Of a DNA stretch of 64,000 bases, positions 44,437-53,271 are shown one piece after another. The position numbers and the translations under genes were made by a program. Source of the stretch: Halobacillus massiliensis (GTDB lineage: Bacteria; Bacillota; Bacilli; Bacillales; Halobacillaceae). Within the stretch, counting starts at the first letter, position 1, and each line of letters begins with the position of its first letter. The notes under the pieces are model-generated. The model ran no database searches, was not told the origin of the DNA, and saw nothing but the letters and a program-made list of their open reading frames with translations. Location of the stretch: the NCBI RefSeq assembly GCF_900166625.1, contig NZ_LT800499.1:2908003-2972002 (forward strand), written 5' to 3'.

Positions 44437-44847
44437 TTATCCGCGATTCGAAATTAAATGACTGATAAAAATAATAATAAAGGCTGTTCCTGCTAAGAAC
44501 GGGATTGTAATAAAACCTAGCACATTAATATATTCAGCATTACATGGAACAACTCCACAAGCATCTCCTGCCGATTGAAGAGCCGGTAATTTCTGAATTA
44601 AGTAATGATAGATTGATACACATCCGCCGATTCCACTTAAAAATAATCCGGCATAGGCCACTGATGAATTTTTCTTTAACAACGCCGCACCATAGATGAT
44701 TACAAGAGGATACATAAGAATCCGTTGATACCAGCATAATTCACAAGGTACATAACCTAATACTTCGGAAAAGAATAAGCTTCCCACGGTTGCGACAAGA
44801 GCTGCGGCCCAGGCGATAAACAGCCAGGTTTCACTTTTTTTATTCAT
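44437..44847 (-). CDS. bdbC: disulfide bond formation protein BdbC (DsbB family)
   Basis: 136 residues with four membrane helices, the first CxxC in PCELCWYQR near 36, and the second Cys pair in DACGVVPCN near 98-104, as in DsbB/BdbC. It passes electrons from thiol oxidases to quinone. Its partner thioredoxin-like gene follows. Targets in Bacillaceae include competence and secreted proteins. Confidence 0.93.
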   Translation of the reverse strand: MNKKSETWLFIAWAAALVATVGSLFFSEVLGYVPCELCWYQRILMYPLVIIYGAALLKKNSSVAYAGLFLSGIGGCVSIYHYLIQKLPALQSAGDACGVVPCNAEYINVLGFITIPFLAGTAFIIIFISHLISNRG

Positions 44848-45012
44848 AGTAAACGTTCCTTTCTACCTCTCCCATCTGCCATTATACTAGGTATCTATTG
44901 GAAAGGAAAACAGTTTTATTCTACAAAAAACACTTCACAGGTTTTACGTTTAAAGCAAAAAAATAAGGGAATATTTTTTAATGTGCTACTATTTATGGAA
45001 AGGATGAAGGAA

Positions 45013-45450
45013 ATGGATGAAAAAATGCAACACCTTATTGATGGACTAAATGAAGACTTAGCAAATGAATATGCGGCTTCCATAATGTACACATATAATG
45101 CAGCCGTTGTCTCCGGCTTATACCGTTCTGTACTTAAGCCGTTCTTTGAAAGCGAAATTGCTGACGAACAGGGACACGCCATGTATCTAGCTGAGAAAAT
45201 AAGCATTTTAGGCGGAACACCTACAACTGCTCCAGCTGAAGTCAAGCAGCATACTGATGTTAAAGCGATGCTGAGAGAAGCGAGAGAGGCAGAATATGCC
45301 ACTATTAAACGCTATGAGGAACGTAAAGTTCAAGCGGAAGAATTAAGCTTAACAGAGCTTTCCGTCAAACTGGATGATTTAATTGCCGATGAAACAGGTC
45401 ACATGGAAGAGATTGACCGCCTGCTTCAGGATTCCAGATTACATGAATAA
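45013..45450 (+). CDS. ferritin-like (bacterioferritin-type) protein
   Basis: 145 residues from ATG 45013, placed 9 bases after GAAAGG. A four-helix ferritin-like domain with ligand patterns NEDLANEYAAS, ESEIADEQGHAMYL (ExxH) and DDLIADETGHMEEI (ExxH). It may store or handle iron. It lacks a bacterioferritin heme Met at a position I can be sure of. Single gene with its own terminator. Confidence 0.8.
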   Translation: MDEKMQHLIDGLNEDLANEYAASIMYTYNAAVVSGLYRSVLKPFFESEIADEQGHAMYLAEKISILGGTPTTAPAEVKQHTDVKAMLREAREAEYATIKRYEERKVQAEELSLTELSVKLDDLIADETGHMEEIDRLLQDSRLHE

Positions 45451-45461
45451 TGATATAAATT

Positions 45462-45493
45462 AAAGCCCCTTCTCCATTGGAGAAGGGGCTTTT
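45462..45493 (+). terminator. terminator after the ferritin-like gene
   Basis: A perfect 13-bp stem (45462-45474 with 45480-45492), loop CATTG. Confidence 0.93.
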
Positions 45494-45579
45494 GCATTTT
45501 CCCGGAGCTTTGCTTTCAATATTAAAAATAGTCTGATATATTGAAACAAACTTCAACTTAAAGAAAGAAGGAATTCATC

Positions 45580-46749
45580 ATGTGGGAAAAAGTATTTAAA
45601 GCAGTTGATCAGAATTTCGATCAAATGGTAAAAACGCGCAGACACTTACATAAATATCCTGAGGTTTCTTTCAAGGAAACAAAGACGGCGGCTTTTATTG
45701 CCGAAACGTACGAACGACTTGGTATTCCTTTTCAGAACGAAGTCGGAGGAAATGGAGTAATTGCGACCCTTGAAGGTGGAAAACCCGGAAAGAAAATTGC
45801 TCTCCGCGCGGACTTTGACGCACTGCCGATACATGAAGAGAATGACACCGAGTATAAGTCGACAGTAGATGGAGTTATGCATGCATGTGGCCATGACGGT
45901 CATACAGCGGCACTTCTTGGACTGGCAGAAGCTGTGGTCCCTTTTAAGGAAGAGCTTCCCGGCACCATGGTGTTTCTCCACCAGCACGCAGAAGAATATG
46001 CTCCAGGCGGGGCTAAACCTATTATTGAATCCGGAGTGTTAGATGATGTCGACGCCGTTTTTGGCACTCACCTCTGGGTAGATGCTCCTACAGGTGTTAT
46101 ACAGACAGCGAAGAAAGAATTTATGGCCGGTGCTGATCGTTTTCATATTACAGTTAAAGGAAAAGGCGGTCATGGCGCCATTCCACATCAGACAAAGGAT
46201 GCTATTGTAATTGCTTCTCAGCTCGTAACCTCGTTACAGCAGATTGTCAGCCGCCGACTGGATCCTTTAAGTACGGCCGTCCTGACAGTGGGTACATTCG
46301 AATCCGGAAATGCGTTTAATGTAATTGCTGATTCTGCAGCACTCACTGGCACTGTCCGCACCTTTGATCCACAGATACAGAATACTATTATTGAGGAAAT
46401 GGATAAAATTATAAAGGGGACATGTACGGGCTATGGAGCTGATTATGAATTTGATTATTACAAAGGGTATCCGCCGGTAATTAACCATAAAGCAGAAGCT
46501 GAACTGATATTAAGAGATGCTTCTAAAGCCGATCCGAACTTAAGGACGGAAGAAATTGCTCCTGTTATGGCTGGGGAAGATTTTGCCTACTATCTGCAAA
46601 ATAAACCAGGTACTTACTACTTTACAGGTGCCCAAATCCCGGACCATTATTACCCGCACCACCACCCTAAGTTTGATTTCGATGAAGCAGCTCTTCCATA
46701 TGCTGCGAAAACACTTTTTCAAGCTTACCGCTCTTATCAGGAGGAGTGA
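45580..46749 (+). CDS. yhaA: M20 amidohydrolase YhaA
   Basis: 389 residues of the M20D family: metal ligands in HACGHDGHTA near 103 and in HQHAEEYAPGG near 133, HG of GGHGAIPH near 190, and MAGEDFAYYL near 328. It hydrolyses N-acylated amino acids or related amides; the substrate is open. Last 13 bases overlap the end of ecsC on the other strand. Position beside ecs matches B. subtilis yhaA. Confidence 0.9.
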   Translation: MWEKVFKAVDQNFDQMVKTRRHLHKYPEVSFKETKTAAFIAETYERLGIPFQNEVGGNGVIATLEGGKPGKKIALRADFDALPIHEENDTEYKSTVDGVMHACGHDGHTAALLGLAEAVVPFKEELPGTMVFLHQHAEEYAPGGAKPIIESGVLDDVDAVFGTHLWVDAPTGVIQTAKKEFMAGADRFHITVKGKGGHGAIPHQTKDAIVIASQLVTSLQQIVSRRLDPLSTAVLTVGTFESGNAFNVIADSAALTGTVRTFDPQIQNTIIEEMDKIIKGTCTGYGADYEFDYYKGYPPVINHKAEAELILRDASKADPNLRTEEIAPVMAGEDFAYYLQNKPGTYYFTGAQIPDHYYPHHHPKFDFDEAALPYAAKTLFQAYRSYQEE

Positions 46750-47453
46750 TCGTTCAACAGACGGAGACGATGAACATTCATCGTCGTCTCCCCTAGTTGC
46801 TCTATTAAGCGTCCATTGGCTAAATACCCCACTAAAGCCCCCACTCCTGGAAGCAGCTGAAACATTTTCACAAAATCAATGGTATCTCTGTATTCAATTT
46901 GAAGTGTTTTCCAGTCGATATGTTTTCTTTCTTTTGATACAGTGTCCCAGTTCAAAAGGATTCCCTTCACTCTTTCTCTTTCTTCTTCACTTGAAAAAGC
47001 AAGCATAAAAATATGAAGCAGAAACACCCTTTCGTCATACCTTTCCACATTCAGACCATAATACTGACCGGCATCAAAAAGAAATTTCATCTTAATACTG
47101 AGGAGCAGTGGAAAATCAGCCGCCCCCAGCCATAAACCGCCTGCCCCTGTACCTGCTCCTTCCCAGGATGCTGAGCGCTTGTACTGTTTAATTTTTCCCC
47201 GTATCAGTTCTTCCCTCTTCTCAAAGCTCCATTCCGGATTATTCTCCACAGGCAAAATAAACTGTGATCCGGTTAAAGAAAGTTCAATCATTCTTTTTAT
47301 ACTATCCGTGACTATTTTATGGACCCGCTCTGGAACTTTGTTATTCACAGCCGTTTGAAGACTTTTAGATTTACGCTGAATAAACCCTGGCCGTTTTTCT
47401 ATAGACCGGCTCCATTTTAAGGCCTCCCTGTAAACTTCTTCCTCATAACTCAT
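46737..47453 (-). CDS. ecsC: EcsC-family protein
   Basis: 238 residues. The EcsC region GTGAGGLWLGAADFPLLLSIKMKFLFDAG is clear from about residue 98, with an amphipathic start and LLPGVGALVGYLANG near the end. Third gene of ecsABC. EcsA and EcsB affect secretion and regulated proteolysis in B. subtilis; the role of EcsC is not settled. AGGAGG precedes the ATG. Confidence 0.9.
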   Translation of the reverse strand: MSYEEEVYREALKWSRSIEKRPGFIQRKSKSLQTAVNNKVPERVHKIVTDSIKRMIELSLTGSQFILPVENNPEWSFEKREELIRGKIKQYKRSASWEGAGTGAGGLWLGAADFPLLLSIKMKFLFDAGQYYGLNVERYDERVFLLHIFMLAFSSEEERERVKGILLNWDTVSKERKHIDWKTLQIEYRDTIDFVKMFQLLPGVGALVGYLANGRLIEQLGETTMNVHRLRLLNDHSS

Positions 47454-47505
47454 GGTATAGTATAACCTCCTGATTAGCGGATCTTAACAAAGACCGCTTC
47501 ATTTA

Positions 47506-48720
47506 TTACACAATCCGGGGCTTAACATATGACTTAATGAAGGCCAAACTGAATACCGTTCCGCCAACTGCTGTAATTAAGATTCCAACAGGGTTCCACT
47601 GAATGATAAATAACAGGGTAAATAGAAAAGTTTGCAGAATCATCAGCTGTCTTAAAAATTGGACCATCGCTCTTTGCTTCGCCTCTTTATCCACTGGGTA
47701 AATATCAACCCAGGCTATTGTACGATGATGATTCCAAAGTGACATCATTTGAAAGGCGCTTAAATATAAAAACAAAAAGGCAAAAGCAGCTTTTATCCAT
47801 ACATTAGGAACAAACCAGATGGCTAAACCTCCGACGACCATCAGCCTGAAATACATCCCTAAATAGTCACTGCTGCGGATGAACGTTATCCGATAAAGAT
47901 ACGTGAAACTCTGTGACTGCCGAAACGGAACACCCTGAGTAAAAAGCTGGACTAAGGCATGTCTTTTCTTAATCGGATTCTTTAGATGCGGCACGTCTGT
48001 AAACATATTGGCAATTCGGTAAAATGTCCTCATTCTTGCCTGATCTTTCTCAATAAGAAGATCAAATACGAGTCCGGCTTTTTTATGAGCAAGTGAATAA
48101 ATGTAGAGGACTACTATCAGTAACAATGAACCCGTTATAATGGAAAATAGCTGATTACCCTGGGCCAGGAAAAAGAAAAATACAATACTTAATAGTGTTC
48201 GGACAAACAAGTCTGTTTGGCGGATATTTTTGTCTCGCTCTTTCAGCATCCACCAGTTAGCCATCATGTTAATCAGTTTAATGACGAGCATAAATCCTAT
48301 CATACCAAGGTAATAATTCATGCCTAGAGCGGGAAATGTAGTAAAATACAGCGGACCTAAAGCGGCTGCTACGAGCAGAATTACATAAAGCTGAACGATA
48401 AAACTGTAGACGAGCGACCTTTTGAAATAATCACCAAGCTTATACTCAGCCGGCAGAAGAAATACTAAGTCCGGCTCTTTAAGCAGGGTGCGCACGGGAC
48501 TGTAACTGACTGCCATTCCAAAAATGATTCCGACAATCCACTCTGTTGGAAAGTCTTTGGGAACCGTAAGCAGCCACTGCTGGTAGTAATAAGCAAGGGC
48601 AGAGATAAAGAAAAACATGGCAATCGCAATATGGCCGTTAAATATATATTTTAAATAACGGCTTGTTTCTTTAATATGCTCCTGAAAACGTCTATTCCAA
48701 AACTCTTTTGCATTAAACAT
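47506..48720 (-). CDS. ecsB: ABC transporter permease EcsB
   Basis: 404 residues from ATG 48720, which overlaps the ecsA stop by 8 bases. About eight membrane helices; MFNAKEFWNRRFQEH at the start is typical of EcsB. It forms an exporter-type ABC complex with EcsA that affects RasP proteolysis and secretion in B. subtilis. The longer frame upstream lies inside ecsA and is discarded. Confidence 0.92.
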   Translation of the reverse strand: MFNAKEFWNRRFQEHIKETSRYLKYIFNGHIAIAMFFFISALAYYYQQWLLTVPKDFPTEWIVGIIFGMAVSYSPVRTLLKEPDLVFLLPAEYKLGDYFKRSLVYSFIVQLYVILLVAAALGPLYFTTFPALGMNYYLGMIGFMLVIKLINMMANWWMLKERDKNIRQTDLFVRTLLSIVFFFFLAQGNQLFSIITGSLLLIVVLYIYSLAHKKAGLVFDLLIEKDQARMRTFYRIANMFTDVPHLKNPIKKRHALVQLFTQGVPFRQSQSFTYLYRITFIRSSDYLGMYFRLMVVGGLAIWFVPNVWIKAAFAFLFLYLSAFQMMSLWNHHRTIAWVDIYPVDKEAKQRAMVQFLRQLMILQTFLFTLLFIIQWNPVGILITAVGGTVFSLAFIKSYVKPRIV

Positions 48721-49459
48721 TGTCTTCTTCCTTTGTGAGCTGAATATACAAATCGTCAAGAGATGCTCCTGGTTTGTTGAAGGATTCTCTTAGATCATTG
48801 AGCGTACCCGCGGCCCTTAGTTTACCGTCATGTAGAATCACGAAACGGTCACAGTATTTTTCGGCAGTAGCCAGTATATGTGTCGACATCAGGACGCCAG
48901 CTCCATTTTTTTTCATTTCCTCCATCCACTCAAGGTATGATTGAATACCAAGAGGATCAAGACCTACGAATGGCTCATCAACAATATAGAGCTCTGGCTC
49001 TATTAAAAAAGCGCACATGATCATCACTTTCTGCCGCATTCCTTTTGAAAAATGGACAGGGAACCAATTCAATCTTTTTGTCAGCCTGAATTCTTTCAAT
49101 AAAGGATCCAACCGTTTTTTGAACGTTTCTTCAGGAATGTTATAGGCCATTGCTGTTAAATGAAGATGTTCATACAATGTTAATTCATCATAAAGAATCG
49201 GCATTTCCGGAATATAAGCAAACTGCTGACGGTAACCGTTTGGATTTTCATCAAACGTTGTCCCATTAATCGCTACTCTCCCTTTCTTAGCCTGCATCAT
49301 TCCTATGATATGCTTAATTGTCGTACTTTTACCGGCACCATTTAGTCCAATGAGGCCGACAATTTCATTTGGAAAAACATCAAAATTAATGCCATGCAGC
49401 ACATTTTTATGAGTGTATCCTCCATGTAACTCTTCTATATGTAGTAAAGGTTTCATCAT
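48713..49459 (-). CDS. ecsA: ABC transporter ATP-binding protein EcsA
   Basis: 248 residues: Walker A GLNGAGKSTT near 38, signature FSKGMRQKV, Walker B LYIVDEPFVGLDP, and H-loop STHI. First gene of the ecs operon; divergent from hit, as in B. subtilis. It drives EcsB. Confidence 0.95.
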   Translation of the reverse strand: MMKPLLHIEELHGGYTHKNVLHGINFDVFPNEIVGLIGLNGAGKSTTIKHIIGMMQAKKGRVAINGTTFDENPNGYRQQFAYIPEMPILYDELTLYEHLHLTAMAYNIPEETFKKRLDPLLKEFRLTKRLNWFPVHFSKGMRQKVMIMCAFLIEPELYIVDEPFVGLDPLGIQSYLEWMEEMKKNGAGVLMSTHILATAEKYCDRFVILHDGKLRAAGTLNDLRESFNKPGASLDDLYIQLTKEEDNV

Positions 49460-49593
49460 TATCCCTCATTTCAAAAACTCATTCCCATAAATTTTATCAT
49501 AATCTCAACTTGGCATACACAATTGGAAGCAGAATCGAGCAAAGCGCTCAAATTATGATACAATTATACAAAACCTTTGAAGGAGTGTGGACC

Positions 49594-50016
49594 ATGAGTG
49601 ATAATTGTATTTTCTGCGAAATTATTAATGGAAATATCCCCTCAGCTAAAGTATATGAAGACGATGAAGTCTATGCGTTTCTGGACATCAGCCAGGTGAC
49701 GAAGGGACATACGCTCGTCATTCCAAAAAATCATACAAAAGATATTTACAGCACAGATGAAGATGTGGCAGCTAAATTGTTTGCCCGTGTGCCAAAAATC
49801 TCAAATGCCATTAAGAAAGCTTATAATCCTATAGGTCTTAACTTACTTAATAATAACGAGGAACCTGCCGGTCAGTCTGTCTTTCATCTACATATCCACT
49901 TAATTCCAAGGTACGGTAAGGAAGACGGATTTAAGCCGGAATGGACGGTTCATGCTGATGATTATACATCTGAAGACTTACAGGACATCGCCGCAAACAT
50001 TACCAATCAAATTTAA
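49594..50016 (+). CDS. hit: HIT-family nucleotide-binding protein Hit
   Basis: 140 residues from ATG 49594 with AAGGAG upstream; the longer frame is intergenic. Four-Cys-poor HINT-like fold with CIFCEIINGNIPS at the start and the histidine triad HLHIHLIP near 98. It hydrolyses nucleoside phosphoramidates or related bonds. Divergent from ecsA, the classical position. Confidence 0.94.
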   Translation: MSDNCIFCEIINGNIPSAKVYEDDEVYAFLDISQVTKGHTLVIPKNHTKDIYSTDEDVAAKLFARVPKISNAIKKAYNPIGLNLLNNNEEPAGQSVFHLHIHLIPRYGKEDGFKPEWTVHADDYTSEDLQDIAANITNQI

Positions 50017-50020
50017 TACC

Positions 50021-50146
50021 TTGTTTTCACTAATGGTTTTGCTATAATAACTTTAGGATCACGCAAGTAATCATGAGGATATACTTGGTGAGAATAATTA
50101 GCTTAGAAGAGATGAGGAGAGATAATAATGAATACTCGAGTTTTAG
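50021..50146 (+). promoter_or_regulatory. promoter and TRAP-binding leader of trpP
   Basis: TTGTTT (50021) and TATAAT (50043) lie 16 bases apart. The leader then holds (U/G)AG triplets: GAG 50075, GAG 50090, then five at exact 2-base spacing (50099, 50104, 50109, 50114, 50119) that run through the ribosome site, and GAG 50138 and UAG 50144 in the coding start. That is the layout by which Trp-bound TRAP blocks translation of B. subtilis trpP (yhaG). No mtrB in the window. Confidence 0.8.
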
Positions 50147-50655
50147 TTTTACTTTCACTGCTAGTTGGAATGGGTGCTGTGTTACATGCCGTCCTTCCAC
50201 CATTCTTTCTGGGAATGCGGCCGGACATGATGCTGGCCATGATGTTTCTTGGCATTATGTTATTTCCAAGGCTTTCATATGTAGGGGTATTAGGTGTGGC
50301 TACAGGATTGATTTCCGCACTGACCACTACTGTTCCTGGAGGTCAATTGGCCAATATGGTTGAAAAGCCAATTACGGCTATTGTGTTTTTCGGACTATAC
50401 CTTGTATTGAATCGTACATTAAAAGGTACAGCTGCTCCTATTTTAACAGCAGCTGGAACATTGATCAGTGGGGCTGTTTTTTTAGGAATCGTACTATTTG
50501 TAATTGGAATTATGGAAGCAGGCTTTGGCGTTATGTTTGTAACAATTGTACTTCCGACTGCTGTCATTAATACTATCGCGATGCTCTTTATTTATCCGCT
50601 TGCACAGTCGATTATGCGCCGGTCCAATATATCTCAGTCTATGAGTTTCCAATAG
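50128..50655 (+). CDS. trpP: tryptophan transporter TrpP (YhaG)
   Basis: 175 residues with about five to six membrane helices and the start MNTRVLVLLSLLVGMGAVLH, matching the TrpP family (B. subtilis YhaG, about 172). It is linked to tryptophan uptake. GAGGAGAG precedes the ATG and is part of the TRAP site described above. It lies between hit and yhaH, as in B. subtilis except that no serC is present here. Confidence 0.88.
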   Translation: MNTRVLVLLSLLVGMGAVLHAVLPPFFLGMRPDMMLAMMFLGIMLFPRLSYVGVLGVATGLISALTTTVPGGQLANMVEKPITAIVFFGLYLVLNRTLKGTAAPILTAAGTLISGAVFLGIVLFVIGIMEAGFGVMFVTIVLPTAVINTIAMLFIYPLAQSIMRRSNISQSMSFQ

Positions 50656-50676
50656 TTCACTTCCATTTAACTCCTA

Positions 50677-50712
50677 AGGCCTCTACTGTGCATAAGTGTA
50701 GAGGTCTCCTTC
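50677..50712 (+). terminator. hairpin after trpP
   Basis: CCTCTAC/GTAGAGG stem with an 11-base loop; the following sequence is only moderately T-rich. Confidence 0.6.
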
Positions 50713-50797
50713 ATTTCTTTCCTATTTTGAGGTTTCAAACATAAATATTAAGAGAAGATAATAATAAACAGTTCTCGATTTTGAAAGGAGTAGTTAC

Positions 50798-51193
50798 ATG
50801 CCAAATGCTAAATCGCTTATCATTGGAATTGTAGTTGGAGGAGTGGCAGGTGCCGCTTATACCTTACTTAATACCCCTTCGTCCGGAAGAGATTTCCGTG
50901 AAAATGCACGTTCGAAAAGCGAGAATTTAAAAACCACTGTACTTAACTTAAAGGATGAGGGGATCCAGCTGAAAGAACAAATTGCGCAGACCTCAAAAGA
51001 AGGGGCACAAATGATTAAAGAACTATCCGAAGATGTAAAGAATTCTGTAGAAAGCTGGAAGCGCACTGTGGAGCCCCATCAGAGAAATATTCAAAAATAC
51101 TTACAGCAAATTGAAAAGAGCTTGAAAGATCTGGAAGAAAAAGCAAAATCTCATGAAAACGATGAAAATGATGAAAGCCGCCCGGAACACTAA
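50798..51193 (+). CDS. yhaH: YtxH-domain protein YhaH
   Basis: 131 residues: one N-terminal membrane helix with GIVVGGVAGAAYTLLNTPSSG (a YtxH signature), then a long amphipathic charged helix or coiled coil. YtxH proteins are general-stress-linked in Bacillus. Neighbour order trpP-yhaH-hpr matches B. subtilis. TGAAAGGAG precedes the ATG. Confidence 0.85.
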   Translation: MPNAKSLIIGIVVGGVAGAAYTLLNTPSSGRDFRENARSKSENLKTTVLNLKDEGIQLKEQIAQTSKEGAQMIKELSEDVKNSVESWKRTVEPHQRNIQKYLQQIEKSLKDLEEKAKSHENDENDESRPEH

Positions 51194-51209
51194 GAAGACA
51201 GATATCTTT

Positions 51210-51245
51210 AAAAAATCATCAGAGGAAAATCTCTGGTGATTTTTT
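51210..51245 (+). terminator. terminator after yhaH
   Basis: AAAAAATCA-CAGAG with CTCTG-TGATTTTTT, one mismatch. The rest of the gap 51194-51501 holds the hpr promoter region and its inverted repeat. Confidence 0.9.
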
Positions 51246-51371
51246 AATAGGAAGCTTTATACATTTTTTTGCTTGTCTTAGGTAAATCAAAAATTACAGG
51301 TGACTTTTATATCCTCCCATGTATAAATTTTACAAAAATAATATATTCGACAATTTTCAGCATATTATTTC

Positions 51372-51449
51372 TTGCATAATCTCAAAGCTCGTATAAAATA
51401 ACAAGTAGGTAATACTTTTGTAATATGAAGTGATTTACCACTTCATATT
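51372..51449 (+). promoter_or_regulatory. hpr promoter region with inverted repeat
   Basis: TTGCAT (51372) and TAAAAT (51394) are 16 bases apart. Downstream, an 11-bp perfect inverted repeat (51422-51432 with 51439-51449, loop ATTTAC) would lie in the leader 52 bases before the hpr ATG. It may be an operator or an mRNA hairpin. Confidence 0.55.
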
Positions 51450-51501
51450 TAGGGAACATAGTTATAATGAACCTTAACTTCTAAAAAAGTAGGTGACAGA
51501 A

Positions 51502-52083
51502 ATGAGAGAGAAGATATCCAAGCAAGAGGCGATTTTTTACAGTCACAAGATGGCCCAGTTATCAAAAGCCCTCTGGAAAGCGATTGAGAAAGATTGGCAG
51601 GATTGGATTAAGCCTTTTCAATTAAATATAAATGAGCACCACATTCTGTGGATTGCTTATCATTTAAAAGGAGCCAGCATCTCCGAAATCTCAAAATATG
51701 GAGTTATGCACGTGTCCACGGCATTCAACTTTTCAAAGAAACTTGAAGCCAGAGGCCTGCTTAAGTTCTCCAAAAGAGAGAACGACAAGCGGAACACGTA
51801 TATTGAATTAACCTCCATGGGATCGGAATTACTGGAAGACACACTGAACAATTATGAACCGAGCAATTATTCAGTTTTAAAAGGTGTGCTACCGATGGCT
51901 GAAGTTTACGGCAAGCTTCCTGAGTTTCTTGATCTTTCTACCCTCATTAAGGAAATCTATGGCGATGAGTATATAGATATCCTGGAACGTTCACTGCAAA
52001 GCATTGAAGATGACCAATCTTTAGTAGAAGAGCCCACTGACCTTGAAGCCTATAAACAAAAGACACAATCTCAGTCTTCTTAA
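51502..52083 (+). CDS. hpr: MarR-family regulator Hpr (ScoC)
   Basis: 193 residues from ATG 51502 with AGGTGA 6 bases before it. [19 protein letters not shown] and [19 protein letters not shown], then the winged helix [22 protein letters not shown], are nearly identical to B. subtilis ScoC. ScoC represses extracellular protease genes, oligopeptide permeases and sporulation genes in the transition state. Neighbouring prsA and ecs also bear on protein secretion. Confidence 0.95.
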   Translation: MREKISKQEAIFYSHKMAQLSKALWKAIEKDWQDWIKPFQLNINEHHILWIAYHLKGASISEISKYGVMHVSTAFNFSKKLEARGLLKFSKRENDKRNTYIELTSMGSELLEDTLNNYEPSNYSVLKGVLPMAEVYGKLPEFLDLSTLIKEIYGDEYIDILERSLQSIEDDQSLVEEPTDLEAYKQKTQSQSS

Positions 52084-52112
52084 AGCCTTTCCTTTTACAG
52101 GGAAGGTTTTTT
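52083..52112 (+). terminator. terminator after hpr
   Basis: CCTTTCC/GGGAAGG stem (one G-T pair) followed by six T. Confidence 0.85.
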
Positions 52113-52253
52113 CTTTTACAACTGCCTCAAACATTTTCTTCCCTTCTGCTTCTAATTCTCCGATTACACTCGCTATTTAATCCCTTCTAAACACTGTAAC
52201 AGCGCATTTTTATCCCGTAAAAAATACAGCTTTATTTTTTTACAAAAAACCTA

Positions 52254-52282
52254 TTGCTTTTTAGTGGAAAACATACTATTAT
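52254..52282 (+). promoter_or_regulatory. SigA-type promoter of the DUF3267-type gene
   Basis: TTGCTT (52254-52259) and TATTAT (52277-52282) at 17-base spacing; leader of about 70 bases. Confidence 0.65.
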
Positions 52283-52358
52283 TCGTCTAGTGCCTTTTTA
52301 ACAAAACAACCAAATTCCATTAAACCTAGTAAATTTTAAAGCAAAGGGGGATTCTAAG

Positions 52359-52907
52359 ATGAACTGCTGGAAATCCATTAATATTCAAAAGGAATTCGGC
52401 CTTAACCGTGTTTATCTTATGTCTTTTTTAACAGCGTTATTGTCTTTCTTAATTTTATATCTGCCTTTTTCGATAATACACGGGACACACGATGTAAAAG
52501 ACCATGGTTTTTTACCGTTGTTAATCATCTTATTTTTCCTCCCGGCTATTCATAGATTAATGCATATTCTGCCGCTGATCTTGTTTTATAAAAAAATAAA
52601 AGTACAGTTTAGATCTAAAAACAGATTGACACCGACTTTCTCTTATCAATGTAAATCAAAATTATCAAAGCAAGTATCCATTATCATGGCTCTGGCGCCG
52701 ACTTTACTAATTACACTTCCAGCCTTAATGATGGGTTATGTATTTCCAAGTTACTTCGCTTATCTGATTATCTTTGCGTCCGTTAATATCGGACTGTCGT
52801 TTACAGATTTTCTTTATTTAAATCAATTCATGAGAGCACCCCGCCGATGTGTCATTGAGAATGCCAAAGGCGGCTATGATATTCTCATCCGCAGACCTAA
52901 AATATAA
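52359..52907 (+). CDS. DUF3267-type membrane protein, HExxH degenerate
   Basis: 182 residues with four membrane helices; the layout matches DUF3267, a family of membrane proteins with an HExxH-like zinc site in the second helix. Here that site reads IHRLMH near residue 68, with Arg where the catalytic Glu should be, so protease activity is doubtful. AAAGGGGG precedes the ATG. Its place near prsA and hpr is as in related Bacillaceae. Role unknown. Confidence 0.75.
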   Translation: MNCWKSINIQKEFGLNRVYLMSFLTALLSFLILYLPFSIIHGTHDVKDHGFLPLLIILFFLPAIHRLMHILPLILFYKKIKVQFRSKNRLTPTFSYQCKSKLSKQVSIIMALAPTLLITLPALMMGYVFPSYFAYLIIFASVNIGLSFTDFLYLNQFMRAPRRCVIENAKGGYDILIRRPKI

Positions 52908-52975
52908 AGACTTAAGGTTTCTTGCCTGCATGATTAATGAAAAGTATATTTATCTAGTATGATAGAGCGCACTAT

Positions 52976-53010
52976 AAAACAGCACCCCTGTTTCAGGAGT
53001 GCTGTTTTTA
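52976..53010 (+). terminator. terminator after the DUF3267-type gene
   Basis: AAAACAGCAC/GTGCTGTTTT with an extended inner stem CCTG/CAGG, then T. Confidence 0.9.
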
Positions 53011-53081
53011 ATGGTTTCTCCTGTTCAATGAAAGAAAACTCTGGTAAAGTAATTGCATAGGGAATAAAGGAGGTTTTCACA

Positions 53082-53267
53082 ATTATCGCCATACTCTTTC
53101 TCGTATACGGACTAATCGTTTTATTCATATTTAATTCTCTCACCCATTCCTTATGTGAAAAAACTAAAATGTCTAACGAAAAACAATCGAAAGTCTTCAG
53201 GACAATTAATGTCCTTATTACCATACTTCTCATTTCTTCCTACGTGGACGTCATTAATCATATGTAA
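53082..53267 (+). CDS. small two-helix membrane protein with apparent ATT start
   Basis: AAGGAGG at 53068 is followed, 8 bases later, by ATT and then 61 codons to TAA: a hydrophobic helix, a polar middle (HSLCEKTKMSNEKQSKVF), a second hydrophobic helix, and DVINHM. No ATG, GTG or TTG exists in this frame between the TAG at 53058 and residue 30 (an internal Met). A strong terminator begins 5 bases after the stop. ATT is a known rare start (infC). A lost ATG is the other reading. I do not recognise the family. Confidence 0.6.
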   Translation: MIAILFLVYGLIVLFIFNSLTHSLCEKTKMSNEKQSKVFRTINVLITILLISSYVDVINHM

Positions 53268-53271
53268 CGTG

